From Epiperipatus broadwayi (Eukaryota > Onychophora > Udeonychophora > Euonychophora > Peripatidae): DNA of 64,000 bases. The position numbers and the translations under genes are program-made. The stretch is from positions 2,607,149 to 2,671,148 of the forward strand of contig JAQFVV010012405.1 in the NCBI GenBank assembly GCA_028023455.1. Direction: 5' to 3'. This document shows, one piece after another, positions 10,546-24,265 of the stretch (its first letter is position 1; each line of letters opens with the position of its first letter). Under the pieces are notes generated by a model. The model did not search any database and was not told the DNA's origin. It worked only from the letters and a program-made list of their open reading frames with translations.

Positions 10546-13500
10546 TAATATATATATATATATATATATAAACTATGTGTCAAAATGAGTTAACTTGTTG
10601 ATTGTCTTGGTGCCATATTGAATATGTAAAAAAACTGAGTTGAGATACAATTTTTACATTAACTTCAGTTTTAATAATGTTAGAGCAAAAAACTTTACAT
10701 TGATAGAAAGTAGAAAAACCAAGGAATACAATAAGGCTAAGACAAATAGTGATTATCATTTAAAAATAAGGGAAAAAGAAATTTCAACATTTGATATAAT
10801 TATTACTTTATTGTTTGTTTATAATTTTTAATTTTTCATTAATTAAGTTTAAATTATATCTTCATTAATAATTTCTTTGTGTTATCTTTCAAACCATATA
10901 TAATACTTCTTACTTGAAATAGTCCATAGCTTCAGAATCTCCAAAACTAGTCACATAAGAATTCTTTTTTATCTTGTACCCCAAAAGTTAACAAATCTCA
11001 AAGGCATCTATAAGAAAAAGATTCATCCTAATAAAAAATACAAAACAAATCATTTCCAGAAGGTGGAAATGCGTTTGTCACCATAGCAATTGGCTTCTTG
11101 TTTATCTAAAACTAGAAATTGTAGACTACTGTATGTATCATGATAAAATGAGTTTCATTTCTTCATTTTATATATTTTTTATACATCAGTGATGTTTATT
11201 TCTTTATGCACACCAGTAATGCTATCTTGTTATATTTGTTGTCCCACAGAAATATAATTTATTTGCATATAGCTCATTTTCTAGCTATAGATTTGAAAAT
11301 CAAGGCATAGTCAAGAATCAGAATTTGATTCTTTGTGTGCATACAATTCCATGTAGTATATACATAATCATTGTGGCTATCAACACACACATACACCATT
11401 TGAAATCTCTCTATTGGTTTTAAGTGTTTATATTTTCACATTGTACTATGTCCAGTAAATTTTGTGATTGCTTTATCAACTACAACCTTTTGTACATCTG
11501 ATAATCAGTCTTAAAATTTACATTGCACTGCTCTATATATGTAAATCATTACTTGTTATACAAACATGCAACTGCAAACACAAATCCATGATTACACATA
11601 TAAATACATTAATAAATTATTAAACATTTTGGGAATCATTATGTCTATAAAAGAAGGTTGCCTCAAACTTGGATCAGAGATCCAAAATTACATTGTACAT
11701 AAACCACTTTTGTTATATTTGAATATAAATATATATTTACTGTAAAATAAAGATCATAAATGATTTAATATTGTATAATTTATATACAATATTGCTTTTC
11801 TTTTTATAATTTATATATTACACAGACACACCAATACAAATGCAAACACATTAATAATACATTATACCATTTATCAAATAATTTTAAAAAAATTTAAAAT
11901 ATTCAAATAATTAAAAAATTAAAATTGAATACTTATGACCAATATTCTGTGATTACATTTTGATTGTGTTGAAGGCCTTGAAATGCAAATCATCAGCATA
12001 TTTGTAATCCATTTTACTAACTAATCTGGCTGATAAAGCAATTCTCCCTTTATCGTCTTCGATAATCTAGTAAATTGACCAAAAAACAAAAAAATTAAAT
12101 GCACCTACTAATAAAAATATTAATAAAAATTTCAAATTTTATCCGATTTTAAATTGTGATGCACCATTTTAAAGAGTGAATTCAGCAGCAGTGATTGGTG
12201 GCATTTCTGTTGACATCATGCTTATAGTTTTTATGCAATTTAAAAAAGAAAACAAAATTTCAATGGATCAGCTGCCACAAACATATGACATGTTACAACT
12301 GATCAACCCGTTAATGCAAAAAAAAGCAAAATTGTATTTTTTTACAATATAATTTGGGTTTTTTAAAAAAATGTCAATCAAAAGCAAAAATGTCAGCCAC
12401 ATTTCACTTAAAAGGATATATTCAGATTTTACATCAGTTAATGATTTATTATGTACACATACTTAATATGATATATACATAAGGAGTATACCTATTAACT
12501 TATAGCAAAAATATATAGTGATATATATATATATCAACTATAAGTGTCAACTTGATTTAAAGAACAATATAATTTTATATTTTTGTTTATTAGGCCAATA
12601 ATAAAAAGTTAAAAATAAATACACACAATTTTTTTTATTAAAACTTTTATTTACTATGCACAAAAGCATAAAAACAATTGTTTATTCAAGTATAATTAAG
12701 GTTTTTAGATGTAACTTAAAATAAAAGTATCAGGGAGGGGAGGTCAGAAATTAATTAAGTCAAGATATTCATTATTCTTCCTGGTGATATGATACTTTTT
12801 GTAATCTTTTAACCTTTGATTTTAGTATTAATTGATTTTTCTATATCAGAATTCAATAAATCAAACTTGATTTGATAGAAATATATGTTTACAAATGAAA
12901 AACATCCTAAAAAAAAATCATATTTGAACTTTGCAAGTATTGATAAAATGAGTTTGTAATGCAAAAAAAAATATTTTCATTATTTATCAGTTGGTAGGAA
13001 ACAGTCTATGATATCAATTCTAGAATATCAATAAAATACTTTTTGTTTATTTTTAAAATGTTAATAAATAAATGCTAATATTTAATAAATATATCAATAT
13101 TCTGCTTTAAAATATTAATACTGCTTTATAATTTTTAGAATATATTAAAAGATTCTAATACAATATTAGCATTAACATTTAGCAGATAGGCTAGAATTTA
13201 TCACCTATTTTTTTTTTAAAAAAAATATATATAATAAAAATGTAATCATATTTATTTTTGATTTTTAATAATTATTACATAATTACTGTGTAATAATAAT
13301 TATTAATCTGTATAAACTTAGCAAAAATACAATTTTTAATTATACCATTTATTTTAATCTCACAAATGATCTCAAAGTAGATTACAAAGAACTAAATCCA
13401 TCAAACACATTAAAAATACTGACCTCTTCAGATATTTTTTAAAGTAAAAATTCAATAATCACTAGTCCACAATTTTGCAATTTAAAAAAATAAATAGCGA

Positions 13501-13900
13501 AATATCTCAATAGATATGGCTGTACAAATGCAATTTAAGTGAATGCAACAACAATTTCTCCCAGAAAAGATTTTTTTGTGTGTATGTGTGAATTAGAATG
13601 ATATAAATGTAGGATAGGATAATTGCATATTTGTAAACATTTTACAGCAATTTCACAGAAATTATTTTTCATATTAAAATCAGAAATTAGAGAATGAAAA
13701 TGAATGAAGACTATTTGAATAATCTAGGTTTTACAAATGATATTACTTTTACAGAAATGTTTGAGAGTTTCAGAAGGTGTTACAATTTATCAAATGAGAG
13801 TAAGAAAATAGGACCAAAGATGAAAAAAAAGTAAAGATTTATAATCACAAATTAAAAGTGAACCACAAATATATTGATAAATTATTAATATAGAGGAAAA
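10361..13900. other. Gene-free AT-rich stretch with (TA)n and an old duplication
   Basis: No gene over about 3.5 kb. It includes a (TA)n microsatellite at about 10512-10570. The segment 10360-10600 resembles 12370-12560 (shared order: a TTAATGMTTTATTAT-like block, a row of ATACTWAATATRATAT, (TA)n, then GTGTCAA), suggesting a diverged duplication. The small frame at 10640-10831 shows no family resemblance. Confidence 0.5.
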
Positions 13901-13901
13901 C

Positions 13902-13951
<50 letters not shown>

Positions 13952-13970
13952 CATCATCATCATAATCATC

Positions 13971-14020
<50 letters not shown>

Positions 14021-14052
14021 CATCATCATCATCATCATCTTCATCGTCATCT
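13901..14052. repeat. Compound (ATA)n/(ATC)n microsatellite
   Basis: Two long AAT-type blocks alternate with CATCAT-type blocks over about 150 bp. Long frames across it (poly-Ile/Met on the minus strand) are artefacts. The same AAT/TCA pairing forms the tails of the LINE copies at 24.8 and 27.2 kb, so this could be an orphan LINE tail. Confidence 0.85.
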
Positions 14053-14339
14053 AAAAATATCTAAATTCTCAAAGAATTTAGATTAATTGAAGTAGTTTTC
14101 AGAGAAATAACTTAGTATTAAAAGGAAATATGGCTATGTATTTTAGAATGAAGGTTTTTAATAGATCTTTTTATCTATTGTTTTATATAGATATAAGTCT
14201 CGAACGCTTATGCAGAAACTATACAAAATCTTTAGACTGCATAATGAAATATGTAGAAATTTATGTTAAGAGTAAAAAGAAATGATGAATATGAGATACT
14301 TGGGTAAGATAAAAAAAAAACAGGCATTCTTGATACTAT

Positions 14340-14530
14340 TGAGGAATGACATTATTTAAAGAGTTGATTTCAGGTGGACAGTTGGAGTCTTACAGTGAAT
14401 TTCTAGAGATTGTAAAAGACTTAGAAAAGTGCCACATGTGAGATGGATGAATAAGATAAAGAATTTTTCTGGAGTGATGTGGAAAAGAGAAAATATGAAA
14501 TAGAGAAATTGGTTTAAACTTGAACTAAAT
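14340..14530 (+). mobile_element. RTE-like LINE 3'-end fragment
   Basis: The frame starting near 14400 reads SRDCKRLRKVPHVRWMNKIK and continues with GVMWKRE. This aligns with the C-terminal part of the RTE-like ORF at 61172-61668 (there PRDCKRPRKRPHVRWMDEIR). In-frame stops lie on both sides. It is a short dead remnant of an RTE-type non-LTR retrotransposon. Confidence 0.65.
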
Positions 14531-15690
14531 TGATAAAGGTTTAAAATGATAATATATTATCCATATAATAATTTTACACCTCTTATTAAACAACTTTATA
14601 TTAATAATGAATAATTTTTATACATTATCTTTACTATTATTTATTATAACTGAAATACAGGCTTATTATATACCTATATTGATATATGTATTATATAAAT
14701 TTTTTGTTATTGTTGTTGCTTTAGGTATTTTATAGTATTTTTTTTATATTTGTTTGCATTACATTTTGTAATAATCGGAAGTTAAATATTTTTTTAAAAA
14801 AAAGTTTTGAGATAGTTATCCAAAGCCCGGGAGCAGATTTTTTTATGTTTTAATTTGATTTTGATATTTGTTTTTTAGAGTCACATTTTATGACCATAAT
14901 GTGCGCACATTTTCGTATATATATATGTGCACATTTGTAATTTTTCTTAAATAAATTATATTGAATAATATATATTTATTTTAATCAAGAATTTTTGAGT
15001 GATGTTATTTTAATAGCTTATTTTTATTTTACAATATATACAGTTTATTTTCTATGGAAAGACGTACTTGTTAAATACTAAGATTCTTTCTTTTTGGAAG
15101 AAGCTTGAATATTGAACTTAAAGGTCAGGCAGCTGAATGAGAGGTAAAAAGAAAGAAGACAGGCAGCTTTTCCAAATGTGTATTATGTCATCAAGAAAAA
15201 TCTGCTGGAATTATCTCAAATCCCTTGATGTCAGATTTCTTGCCATTAGCTATCTTTTTGCCTAATTGATGCTTTTTGTTTTAAAGGAACACATATCTAC
15301 CAGCCGTCCATTTTTAATTCTTTTTATTAACCATATTTAGATTTGTCTAAATATGGTTCTGGGGGAATAGTAGTCTTGAATAGTGTAAAACACTGCTTTA
15401 AACAATTTTCTGAAAACTGATGATACATTTATCTTTATTAATAATGTAAACGTCAATTTTTTTTCCCATTTTAATATGCACATATTAAGGTATATAAATT
15501 ATGATTATACTTGAATGTCTGTGTTTATAAATATATAGAGTACTTTATATATTCATGCGTTTGTTTGCCATGCAGATATATAAATATAGATTATTATTAT
15601 TTCGAGTTGCATGGTATGCATATTGATTACAATTCCTTTAGTGCTTATATCAATAAAAAAGTTGAGTAGTTATAATAATCAGGTCAGAAG
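14531..15690. other. Gene-free stretch
   Basis: No gene recognised. It contains a perfect small hairpin at 15329-15358. The short frame at 15611-15823 runs into the hammerhead retroelement and is not a gene. Confidence 0.5.
15329..15358. repeat. Perfect 13-bp hairpin
   Basis: AACCATATTTAGA and its exact reverse complement are separated by TTTG. No adjacent gene explains it, so it is not called a terminator. Confidence 0.7.
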
Positions 15691-15853
15691 GTTATCAGTA
15701 TCACATGATCACATTTCCTATACTAGCACATTAATTGTTGATAAACAGAGCAAAACTCTCCATACAGTATTGCCACCTGTGCTAAACAGAGTAATCAATG
15801 GATGCCAGAAGGCTTGTGCATAAAATCCCTATCTAATGCCTACTCATCCAATA

Positions 15854-15895
15854 TCCCCAGACTAGTTTCTGGCTTGTGGCCTTCATCAGTGAGGA
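15854..15895 (-). ncRNA. Hammerhead ribozyme in the inverted unit
   Basis: On the minus strand: stem I TCCTCA (15895-15890) pairs with TGGGGA (15859-15854), including one U-G. Then come CTGATGA, stem II GGC/GCC (with opposed A residues at its base), GAAA, a two-base-pair stem III AC/GU, and the cleavage triplet GTC at 15862-15860. All core residues are present. The A-A opposition at the first stem II position is atypical and may lower activity. Confidence 0.65.
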
Positions 15896-16503
15896 GCTTT
15901 GGATCTGAGAGCACTGCATCTAGATCTTAGGATCTAATGCAACCCTCTAGGAACCACCTTTTATCTCTACTTAACTACAAAACTATGAGAATGAAATTGA
16001 AAACACAAAAGATATTTTCAATCTAAGCTCAATAGCGTAAATAGTCATATGGGTCTGAACTCAGTTCAGCACCCATACATTTTGATGTCTTTGGATGAGT
16101 AGGCATTAGATAGGGATTTTATGCACAAGTCTTCTGGCATCCATTGATTACTCTGTTTAGCACTGGTGGCAATACTGTATGGAGAGTTTTACTCTGTTTA
16201 TCAACAATTAATGTGCTAGTATAGGAAATGTGAGCATGTGATGCTTAATGGTTTAACACCAATCCTGCCTAATAGGATAATGGTGGCTATGGTTGTAAAA
16301 GAGCCAAAGACACCAAAATGTATGGGTGCTGAACTGAGTTCAGACCCATATGACTATATAAGCTATTGAGCTTAGATTGAAAATATTTTTTGTGTTTTCA
16401 ATTTCATTCTCATAGTTTTGTAGTTAAGTAGAGATAAAAGGTGGGTTGCTAGAGGGTTGCATTAGATCCTAAAATCTAGATGCAGTGCTCTCAGATCCAA
16501 AGC

Positions 16504-16545
16504 TCCTCACTGACGAAGGCCACAAGCCAGAAACTAGTCTGGGGA
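16504..16545 (+). ncRNA. Hammerhead ribozyme in the direct unit
   Basis: Stem I 16504-16509 pairs with 16540-16545. The core is CTGACGA (16510-16516; the variable position is C, which is allowed), followed by stem II GGC/GCC, GAAA at 16530-16533, stem III AC/GU and the cleavage site after C16539. It has the same helix pattern as the inverted copy. Confidence 0.65.
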
Positions 16546-16663
16546 AGGTGGATGAGTAGGCATTAGATAGGGATTTTATGCACAAGCCTTCTGGCATCCA
16601 TTGATTACTCTGTTTAGCACAGGTGGCAATACTGTATGGAGAGTTTTGCTCTGTTATCAGTAT

Positions 16664-18469
16664 ATTAAATTAATACCTGAATATGTATACTCAATTGCAC
16701 ACTAATGTAAATTTTAAAAATTTGCAGTTTCATATTAAAAATTCATTCGTAACAAAAGACAACAGAAAAAAAAAATGTCCAGTTAATCATACATTAATGT
16801 AGGCAAAAAAAAAGAAAAAAGAAAAACATGTTGCCAAAGAATATAATATCAGTAACATTTATTTATGATGAAATTAAATCTATATATTATTCGAATGTTT
16901 ATCTGTTGATTGTTAATCTATAAAAAACGTTTATGATTCATTTTTAAAAAAAGATAAAATATGGTGACAGTTTTAATATTCATGCACGGTTTCATTAGGC
17001 TCTTGCTATTCTCTAAAATGGTCAAGAAATAGTCTATAACACGAACTTTTATAAAGTTTATTTATCTATAATCTGTACAAATATCTAGGTATTTGCAATT
17101 TTACATGTCAGCTGGAAAAAAAAAAAATTGAAATTTTTAGTAAAATTAATTTTCCAAAAAAAAAAAAAATTATTAAAACAATGATAGTTTTTGTGCCTAT
17201 GCAAGATTGCTTGAACTCTTTTACAATTTTGTATGACAAGTAAAATAAAAAGAAAAAGTCTGATTTTATATTGAAAGTTCATTTTCAAAAAAAAAAAAGA
17301 AGATAAAATATAGTAACAATTTTAATATCCAGCCACAATTACATCACTATAATTTGATGTAGTAAAGCAAGTTCTGTATTCAGTGTAATTGGTTTTTTAT
17401 TTCTAAAACTGAATTGTTATTTGTTTTCAAATAAGTTTACAATTTGACCCTAAATGTTTGTTCTTAACATATCAATAATAAAAAAAACAGAATTCCCATG
17501 AAATGAACTCTATTTTGATAGAATCCAGTTTCTGAAACAATATAATAAGAAAGCTTAACTTTTAATATGATATATGTGTTAATTAAGTTATCATTAAACT
17601 TTTCTTAAATATTTTGCATTTCTGAATTTTAATGAAATATACAACAATTTTAAAAATATTTCTTATATTACAAAATACTAATAAACAGATTCAAATCTAT
17701 ATAAGCTGGTCAGTTGTAATAGTAGAGAGAAAGAGAAAAAGTTGCCAAAGGTTAACAGTTGTAAAAAGAAACAGAAAAATAGAATCTCACAGCATATCAG
17801 AATAATTCTACTGAGAAAAAGTTTTTGCAGTGTGAGAGGATAAAAATATTACTTGAATCAATTGGGTATCTGCTTTCAAGTTTCAAAACATTCTGGATAT
17901 TAATATATGCAACTAAAACATAGGTATAGCGAGCTATCTTCACAATCCAAAACTATAATTGAATAATTATCTGTTAAGGCTAATCCTAGATCTTAATGTT
18001 TTGGCAAGAAATTAATATTAAGCTCATCTACAAGCAAAGAACTAAATAGGATTGTCAATATGAGAAACTTTTATGACACTAATCAAAATCCTACAAGTTT
18101 TATGTTTTAGTAATGTACAATTTGTTGTATTTTTAATGAGATATGATCTATTGAAAATTGGATATCTTAAATGTTTAAAGCATTCAGATGTAATTATTTT
18201 TAATTTTCAAATTATTTTGATCTGCTAACTTAGTTTCATCAATATCATACATCTTGATTTGCCATTTCTATTTAGATAGATGATTGATCGATCTAAACAC
18301 TAGATTACCATTGGAAAGTAATTTACTTTTCAGATATTTTTACTTAAACATGTATAATAATAGTTGAAAATAGGATATGTTTATAGAGATACTGTAATGT
18401 ATTAAATTAATGAATTCTTCAATGTGATTTCACATTCATTATGTAAATAGCAAATTCATATATTTGTTT
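16664..18469. other. Gene-free AT-rich stretch
   Basis: Unique A/T-rich sequence with A-runs at about 17117 and 17157. The minus-strand frame 17085-17288 is low complexity. Nothing else was recognised. Confidence 0.5.
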
Positions 18470-18740
18470 TTAAAAATTTATTTGCTATCTTAATATATAT
18501 CCGAGCACTTGTAGCATATATGTGTAGAGATGGTAATCTGGACCAACTCATGATTGCTGGTTTAGCATGAAATACGTATAGTGGTGATTATTTATCTTTT
18601 TGACATATGTGTGTTCAGGTATATCAGTGTTATGAGATAGTGTGGAGAGAGTGATGGGTCATGTGAAAGTCAGTGCTCATACCCTGTCTATTACATATAT
18701 AGACACAGGTATATATAAGCCTGTGTATTTCATCTATTAT
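18470..18740 (+). mobile_element. Retrozyme-family copy with a disabled hammerhead
   Basis: This copy matches the 850-1100 region in inverse orientation, including the central-region block CCTGTGTCTATATATGTAAT, so it covers the junction between terminal repeat and central region. The ribozyme core reads CTCATGA (18548-18554) instead of CTGATGA, changing the invariant G5, so self-cleavage should be lost. It is truncated on the left near the TTAATATATA block. Confidence 0.7.
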
Positions 18741-19989
18741 ATTACATTTGTTATTTTATTTGTTTTTCGATTTACTTTTTTTCTTGCTCCATCTTTTTAC
18801 TTATTTTGTTATTGTGCTTGAAGCTCATGCATCTACAGTAAGCTTTCAACATAAGTAAATGATATGGATTAAAAAATGGAACTTTAAAAATAAATGCCAT
18901 TTTTTAAAATAACCCAGTTATTTGCTATAGATATAGATATAAGCCATACACATGTACAAGAAACTGTATTTTGTTAAATAATAGAGGCTCAATTTGGGGC
19001 ATGATTGTGAGTGAATTGGTTTGTGTCTTGACATGTTATATGACATTGAAATACTGGAAGTGATAGGTGGAGTTATGACCCATTGCTCTTAAGCTTTTGG
19101 GTCTTTCTCAATTACTGTAATAACTGAAAATTGTAATAATATATTTTGAGCATTAAGTTTAATTCACTTATTGTTGCTTTTTTTTTTTTCAATTTTGTCA
19201 AAAAAAATAATTAAAGAAATTCCCAATATATATGTCATTTCAATAAAATGATTTATTTGTGGAAAAAAAATTATAACAATATATATATTTAAAATAATAA
19301 AAACAATTTTAAAATAATAAATCATTAAAACTATATTGATTAAAAAACCAGATAAATTTTCTTCAACTTTACTGATAAAAGAAAATCTGAACAAATTAAC
19401 TTATTATTGCATGTATACAATAACAAATTATATATATATTAAGATAATTTAAATTCAAACATAAACATTATTTATAAATTAAATATTAAATGAATATAAA
19501 CTACTGCTAGAATATTTCAACAGCACTACTATTATTTAGAAACAGTGAGTGCTGAATTATGTAGCATAGGTAAAAAAGTAATCTGTTTTTTCTTTTTTGT
19601 AACTTTGATCCACCAATAACATCTATTAATTATTATTTCTGCACCGTAAGTGGAGTTTTAAGATATAAAAGATGCTGAGTACATCATTATAAGAGAAAAC
19701 TTTGAGTAAGCAATTATCAAACTAAATATTGTAAATATAGTATATTGACATTATATATAAGTACAAAGGGTATGTTCTAATACAAAAAAGGAAAAGCTAT
19801 TAGTCAATTTAAGCTGGAAAAGTAGTAAGACAAGACAAAGCATTGATCGTGTGTTTGCAATATGGTGGTACCCATTGATGATATGTGCATTAAAATGAAT
19901 TGAACATATACAGAAATAATTAAAAGTGATAAAAATAGAACCAAAGAAATAGAAACAAATATGAGAAACAAAGAAATTTAACACAGTGA
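18741..19989. other. Gene-free AT-rich stretch
   Basis: No recognisable gene. The minus-strand frames at 19164-19394 and 19751-19984 are hydrophobic and A/T-driven, with no family resemblance. Confidence 0.5.
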
Positions 19990-20153
19990 TTTCATTGATT
20001 GACAGAAAATGATGTTAACAAATTGGATCTATTTACAGCAAACAGACGATACCGAAAGATTTGTAAATCACATTTAAATGTTTTTTTACAAATCGATCAA
20101 TAATATTAGCTATAACTGATCAACATTGATCATTACATAAATTTCCAAAAGAA

Positions 20154-21136
20154 TTGTTATTTGAGCTATTCACTAAGGAAAATATATGGCTATTCATTAA
20201 CTGTATTGCAGATCTTCCAAACTCCAAATATGTTATAAATGAATTTCAAACAGAAATGCAAAGAAATAATTTCAAAGATAATCAAAAAACATTAAATAAT
20301 TATGTGCTGGTGGCAATTGACCCCACCAGAAATAGTATTGTAACAGGTATAATTAAAAACATTTATCTAGGATATCAGAAGACAGGTTTTATAAAAATGA
20401 TGAAACCATTTGGTGAAGTATTTAATTTTCAACCCATAGTATCATTAGTAATTCACCAGTACTGATACACAGTAATAGCTATAAATTCAAAATAAAACTT
20501 AATGAAAATATTAAATCAATGGATATACCATCACTTGTAATGGATCAAAAAGCAACATTATTTCTGTCACTCAATGGTTGAAAGCCTGTGTTTTCACTGT
20601 AAAAAGCATGGCCATCTAATTCACAATTATCCAAAAGTATACTGTAAAGATTGTAATTTAAAATTAACTCCAATGCATCAATGTCCATGCATAAATAAAC
20701 AAATTGACAATGATCCAGCACAGGAGGAATGCAGTAATAATATCAGCATGAAGAGAAATAATGAGAACATGAATGAAAAAATATTATTTTGAATAAGACA
20801 TTGTTGGATGTGATGTATGCTTTCATCTCTATCATTAACCCAGTGCAAAATTCGAACTCAGAAATAAAAAGAAAACCAGGCAGATCTGTGAGAGTAAAGA
20901 GAGGCAGAAGACCTAAAAATATTAGCATAGATGAGAGTGATAGTGAATCTTTTTTACTTGCAAAAAAACTTAACAAGAAAGTTAAAATTAAGAAAAATAA
21001 AGAAGATTCTGAATTATATGATTCCATGGAGGAAGAAGAAGTAATATCAAGTCAGGCAAGTATATCATGTTCACTTTTAAGCGAGTTGCATAGAGTTAAA
21101 ACAATAATGAATAAAAGTGTAAATACAACTAATTAA
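20154..21136 (+). pseudogene. LINE A ORF1 (zinc-knuckle protein), broken
   Basis: Three overlapping or adjacent frames (20154-20465, 20574-20792, 20789-21136) together give the RNA-binding ORF1 protein of the element. The first aligns with ORF1 of copy B (25360-25590): shared features are the FPKELLFE/FPRELLYE start, a hydrophobic core and V-TG-I-x-N-x-Y/H-x-GY. The second has Cys/His knuckles starting C-x2-C-x4-H, then CKDC and HQCPC. The third is a basic then acidic tail. Upstream homology continues to about 20000 with stops. ORF1 products of this kind coat LINE RNA. Confidence 0.7.
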
Positions 21137-21289
21137 ATAAAAATACTGATAATCATTTTTTTAAATTCACAGGTTAACAAGTACATTTGGTTTTAAATAT
21201 ATATAATTTTAATACATATATAAATATATTATTTATATAAAAGCATAGGTAGATAAGAGAATTTTTATATTAGAAATATTAAGATGAAA

Positions 21290-24265
21290 TTTAGTTTGTT
21301 CCTTCAATATAAGAAGCTTAAATGCTATAGAAAAAATATATCAATTAAAAAAATAGCATGAAATAATAAAGCCACATGTATTAGGCATACTCAAAACAAA
21401 AAAACATATAATGGTTTTATAACTAACCTAGCACACTATACAAATAATATAGGCTTTATAACCTTTTCTACAGACACTTTTTCTCCATCAGCAGGCACAA
21501 GAAAAATAATAAATAAAAGTAACCCTTTTTCAAGTTTCAAAATACTATATATGGATGCACATATAATAACTATAACCTTCCTATATCTATCAAATGCAAT
21601 AAATATATGTATACATTACACCTAAAACAAAAATGATCAACACAATTATACAAATTATAAACACTAGGTTATCAACTTCACTTTATCCATCTATACTACT
21701 GGGGGATTTCAATATGTTATATGATAAATTTATAAAAAAATGGCTTCACATGATTGCTTATCCCTTTAGTCATTGGGGAGGGTTTTCTTGCTGATGGAGC
21801 CATTTCATTCAACAATGGCAGATTTGCATCATTGATTGATTTAATGTTTTATTCACCGTCACTTCATCACATGATCAATGTCTCATTAATTAATATACCC
21901 ATGTCAGATCATGCAGCACTAATGATCGTTTTAAACCTTGAATTCATTGCGCAAAAGTATTTTAACACAGGCAAAACTATGAGGATCCTTCTCCCATCAC
22001 AAGCAACAGAATTCCTATATTCTGAAAAATATATACATCATAATAAAAATAAAAACTATAAATTAATCTTACATAGGCATGGTTAACATTTATAAACATT
22101 ATTTCACAATACAACATGTTATAAAAAGAGCACCCACAGCTACATGACATATTAGTTGAAAAATTGCATAAAGCAATTATTAATACAATAGACAATGAAA
22201 ATAATAATGACAAAATGATAGCACTTAAAAAAACATATAATTTGTTAAAAAAATAATTAAAAACATACATAGCATTAAAGAAAAGAAAATTAATTCTCAA
22301 ACAAATTTCATGTATGGACAAAGCAATATATTAGATGGGGCCTTAGTCAACTGCCTAAACATAGAGTTCCAACAGTAATAACACTAAATAAAATAATAAG
22401 TGGTGAACTCATGCTAAATACAACATATAATTAGTTTAAAAAAATTACAGTCATGTGAGTCTTTTGACCCAGCCCCTTTCTTTCTAGCAGCAGCAGAAGA
22501 AAATATAATATTTGAAAAGATAGAATTCAAACAAAAAATAGACAAAATCCCAGATTCCTGCCAAGCAGGTATGCATGGGATCCCAATGGTTGTTTTTTTC
22601 ACATTTAGAATCACCCATTACACAATATTTAGTGGATATAGCAAACTTGCTTACAAAACAAGTATACGAAATTCCAAACTTAAATTTCATCTCAATAGTC
22701 CTTTACTTAGAAAAGCAAGAAAGTCCAATCTCACTTGAAAATCTACATCCAATTTCAATGAGCTCACTAGGCATAAAAATACTCGAATCTTTCATCAAAG
22801 ACAGAATAGTGCCATACATCATTCCAACTATATCCAAATATCAAGTTGCCAAAAAAGGCTTTCCAGTTAACCAAGAAACATTCAAAAACAGTCATAGACA
22901 CAGTAACAAGTAACAAAAATATGCACCAGTAGATATAAAGTCAGCTTTTGATAATGTATTAATAAATAAGTTAATAGGACTGTTAATAAACTCTACAATT
23001 CCCAAAGCCTATATTTATATAATCAATAATTTGTTACACAATAAAGAAATATATATTACTATAAATGGTAAAACAGCTACATCAATATTACCAAACTGCT
23101 CCATACCACAAGGATCTCCACTAAGTTCTCTACTATTTGCAATATACATCAACCCATTAATTAATGAAATGGAATATGCATATCACAGTTGGGCCCCTAC
23201 ATTCCATGCATTGCTTACATGGATGACATATCTGTCTTCTTAAAGAGCAAGAAACAGATAGCCAAACTTTTAAAAATAATAGCAGATTATCCCAACATGT
23301 ATAACTTTAATGATTCAAAAATCATGTGACTGGAAAATTTACACAGCAAGTACAATTACAGATTATTTCAAGGGAAAACATAATCTTTTCTTATGTTTCA
23401 CTTTCTATCTTAGTACCATGGGAATGAGAATACAAATTCAAAATAAATTAAAGGAAAAAATTGAGAAATTAATAAATTCAATAGAGATGGCATATCTATC
23501 ACTATATGCAAAAATATAACTGTTTAACATATTATTAATAACTAGAATAACATATTTGTCTTCTATTATAATTTTCTCCAAAGATTTCATTAATAATATT
23601 TACACTCTATGCAGAACGTTATTGTGGGGGGGAGGGGGCATATCTGTTTCTATTAAAAAATTACAATTGCCATTATCTTTGAATAGATTTCACACAACAT
23701 TGATATTTTTTATATGTAGAAAACTATAAACATCATAGCAACTTGTATAAAAATATATCCAAAGATATCATATACAATGAAAGTTACATCAACAGATACG
23801 CTATCACAATTCAAAGGTTACTGGAAAGTTGTATTGAATCCATTAATAAATGTAAATATACATTCTATTCAAACCAATAGTATTAAATATAAATACTGGG
23901 AAACTTTTAAATTGGTCTATTCAAGCATACAAAATACAGCAGAAACACTATTGTTTATTTACAATAAGCAATTAAGTAAAAGATATAAATATTGGTTACT
24001 GGAACCAAGATATTTTGATTTCTGATAAAGATAAACCTTGAAGCACTTCCAACATTAAATTTCATAAAATATAAAAGATATTATCATAACATAGATGATA
24101 TATGTTCCCTGCATCATTGAGAATCAGAAACAATACATCATTTCTTATTTACTTGTCAAGAACTTGAAAACATTTGCAAAGCTATTTGCAATATTACAAC
24201 ACAGAAAAATACAACGATCAGACACTTATTATAAGCATATAAAAAAGGTATATTTTCCAATATTA
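21290..24265 (+). pseudogene. LINE A ORF2 (endonuclease-reverse transcriptase), broken
   Basis: Endonuclease motifs: LLGDFN at 21696-21713, and a C-terminal segment with IDLMFYSP and SDHAA (21904-21918). Reverse transcriptase: the motif A aspartate in DIKSAFD (22932-22952), IPQGSP at 23103-23120, and the catalytic YMDD at 23216-23227. The YMDD lies in a different frame from IPQGSP, so at least one indel separates them. Near 24110-24170 a frame reads ETIHHFLFTC, part of the zinc-binding C-terminus found in many LINEs. The catalytic residues survive although the frame is broken in at least five places, suggesting decay mainly by indels after insertion. Confidence 0.8.

Larger units (their letters stand above)
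15691..16663. mobile_element. Penelope-like/retrozyme element with hammerheads and 11-bp TSD
   Basis: The insertion (15702-16652, 951 bp) is flanked by GTTATCAGTAT at 15691-15701 and 16653-16663. It consists of one inverted unit (15702-16093), a full unit (16094-16550, 457 bp) and a partial direct unit (16551-16652), all sharing the GATGAGTAGGCATTAGATAG and TTCTGGCATCCATTGATTAC blocks. Mixed inverted and direct terminal units are typical of Penelope-like element pseudo-LTRs, which are known to encode hammerhead ribozymes. Each complete unit here carries one. No reverse transcriptase or GIY-YIG nuclease frame is present, so the element is non-autonomous or an LTR-only remnant. Confidence 0.75.

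Noticed and set aside
13790-14050. Long poly-Ile/Met minus-strand frame
   Set aside because: It is the translation of a trinucleotide microsatellite.
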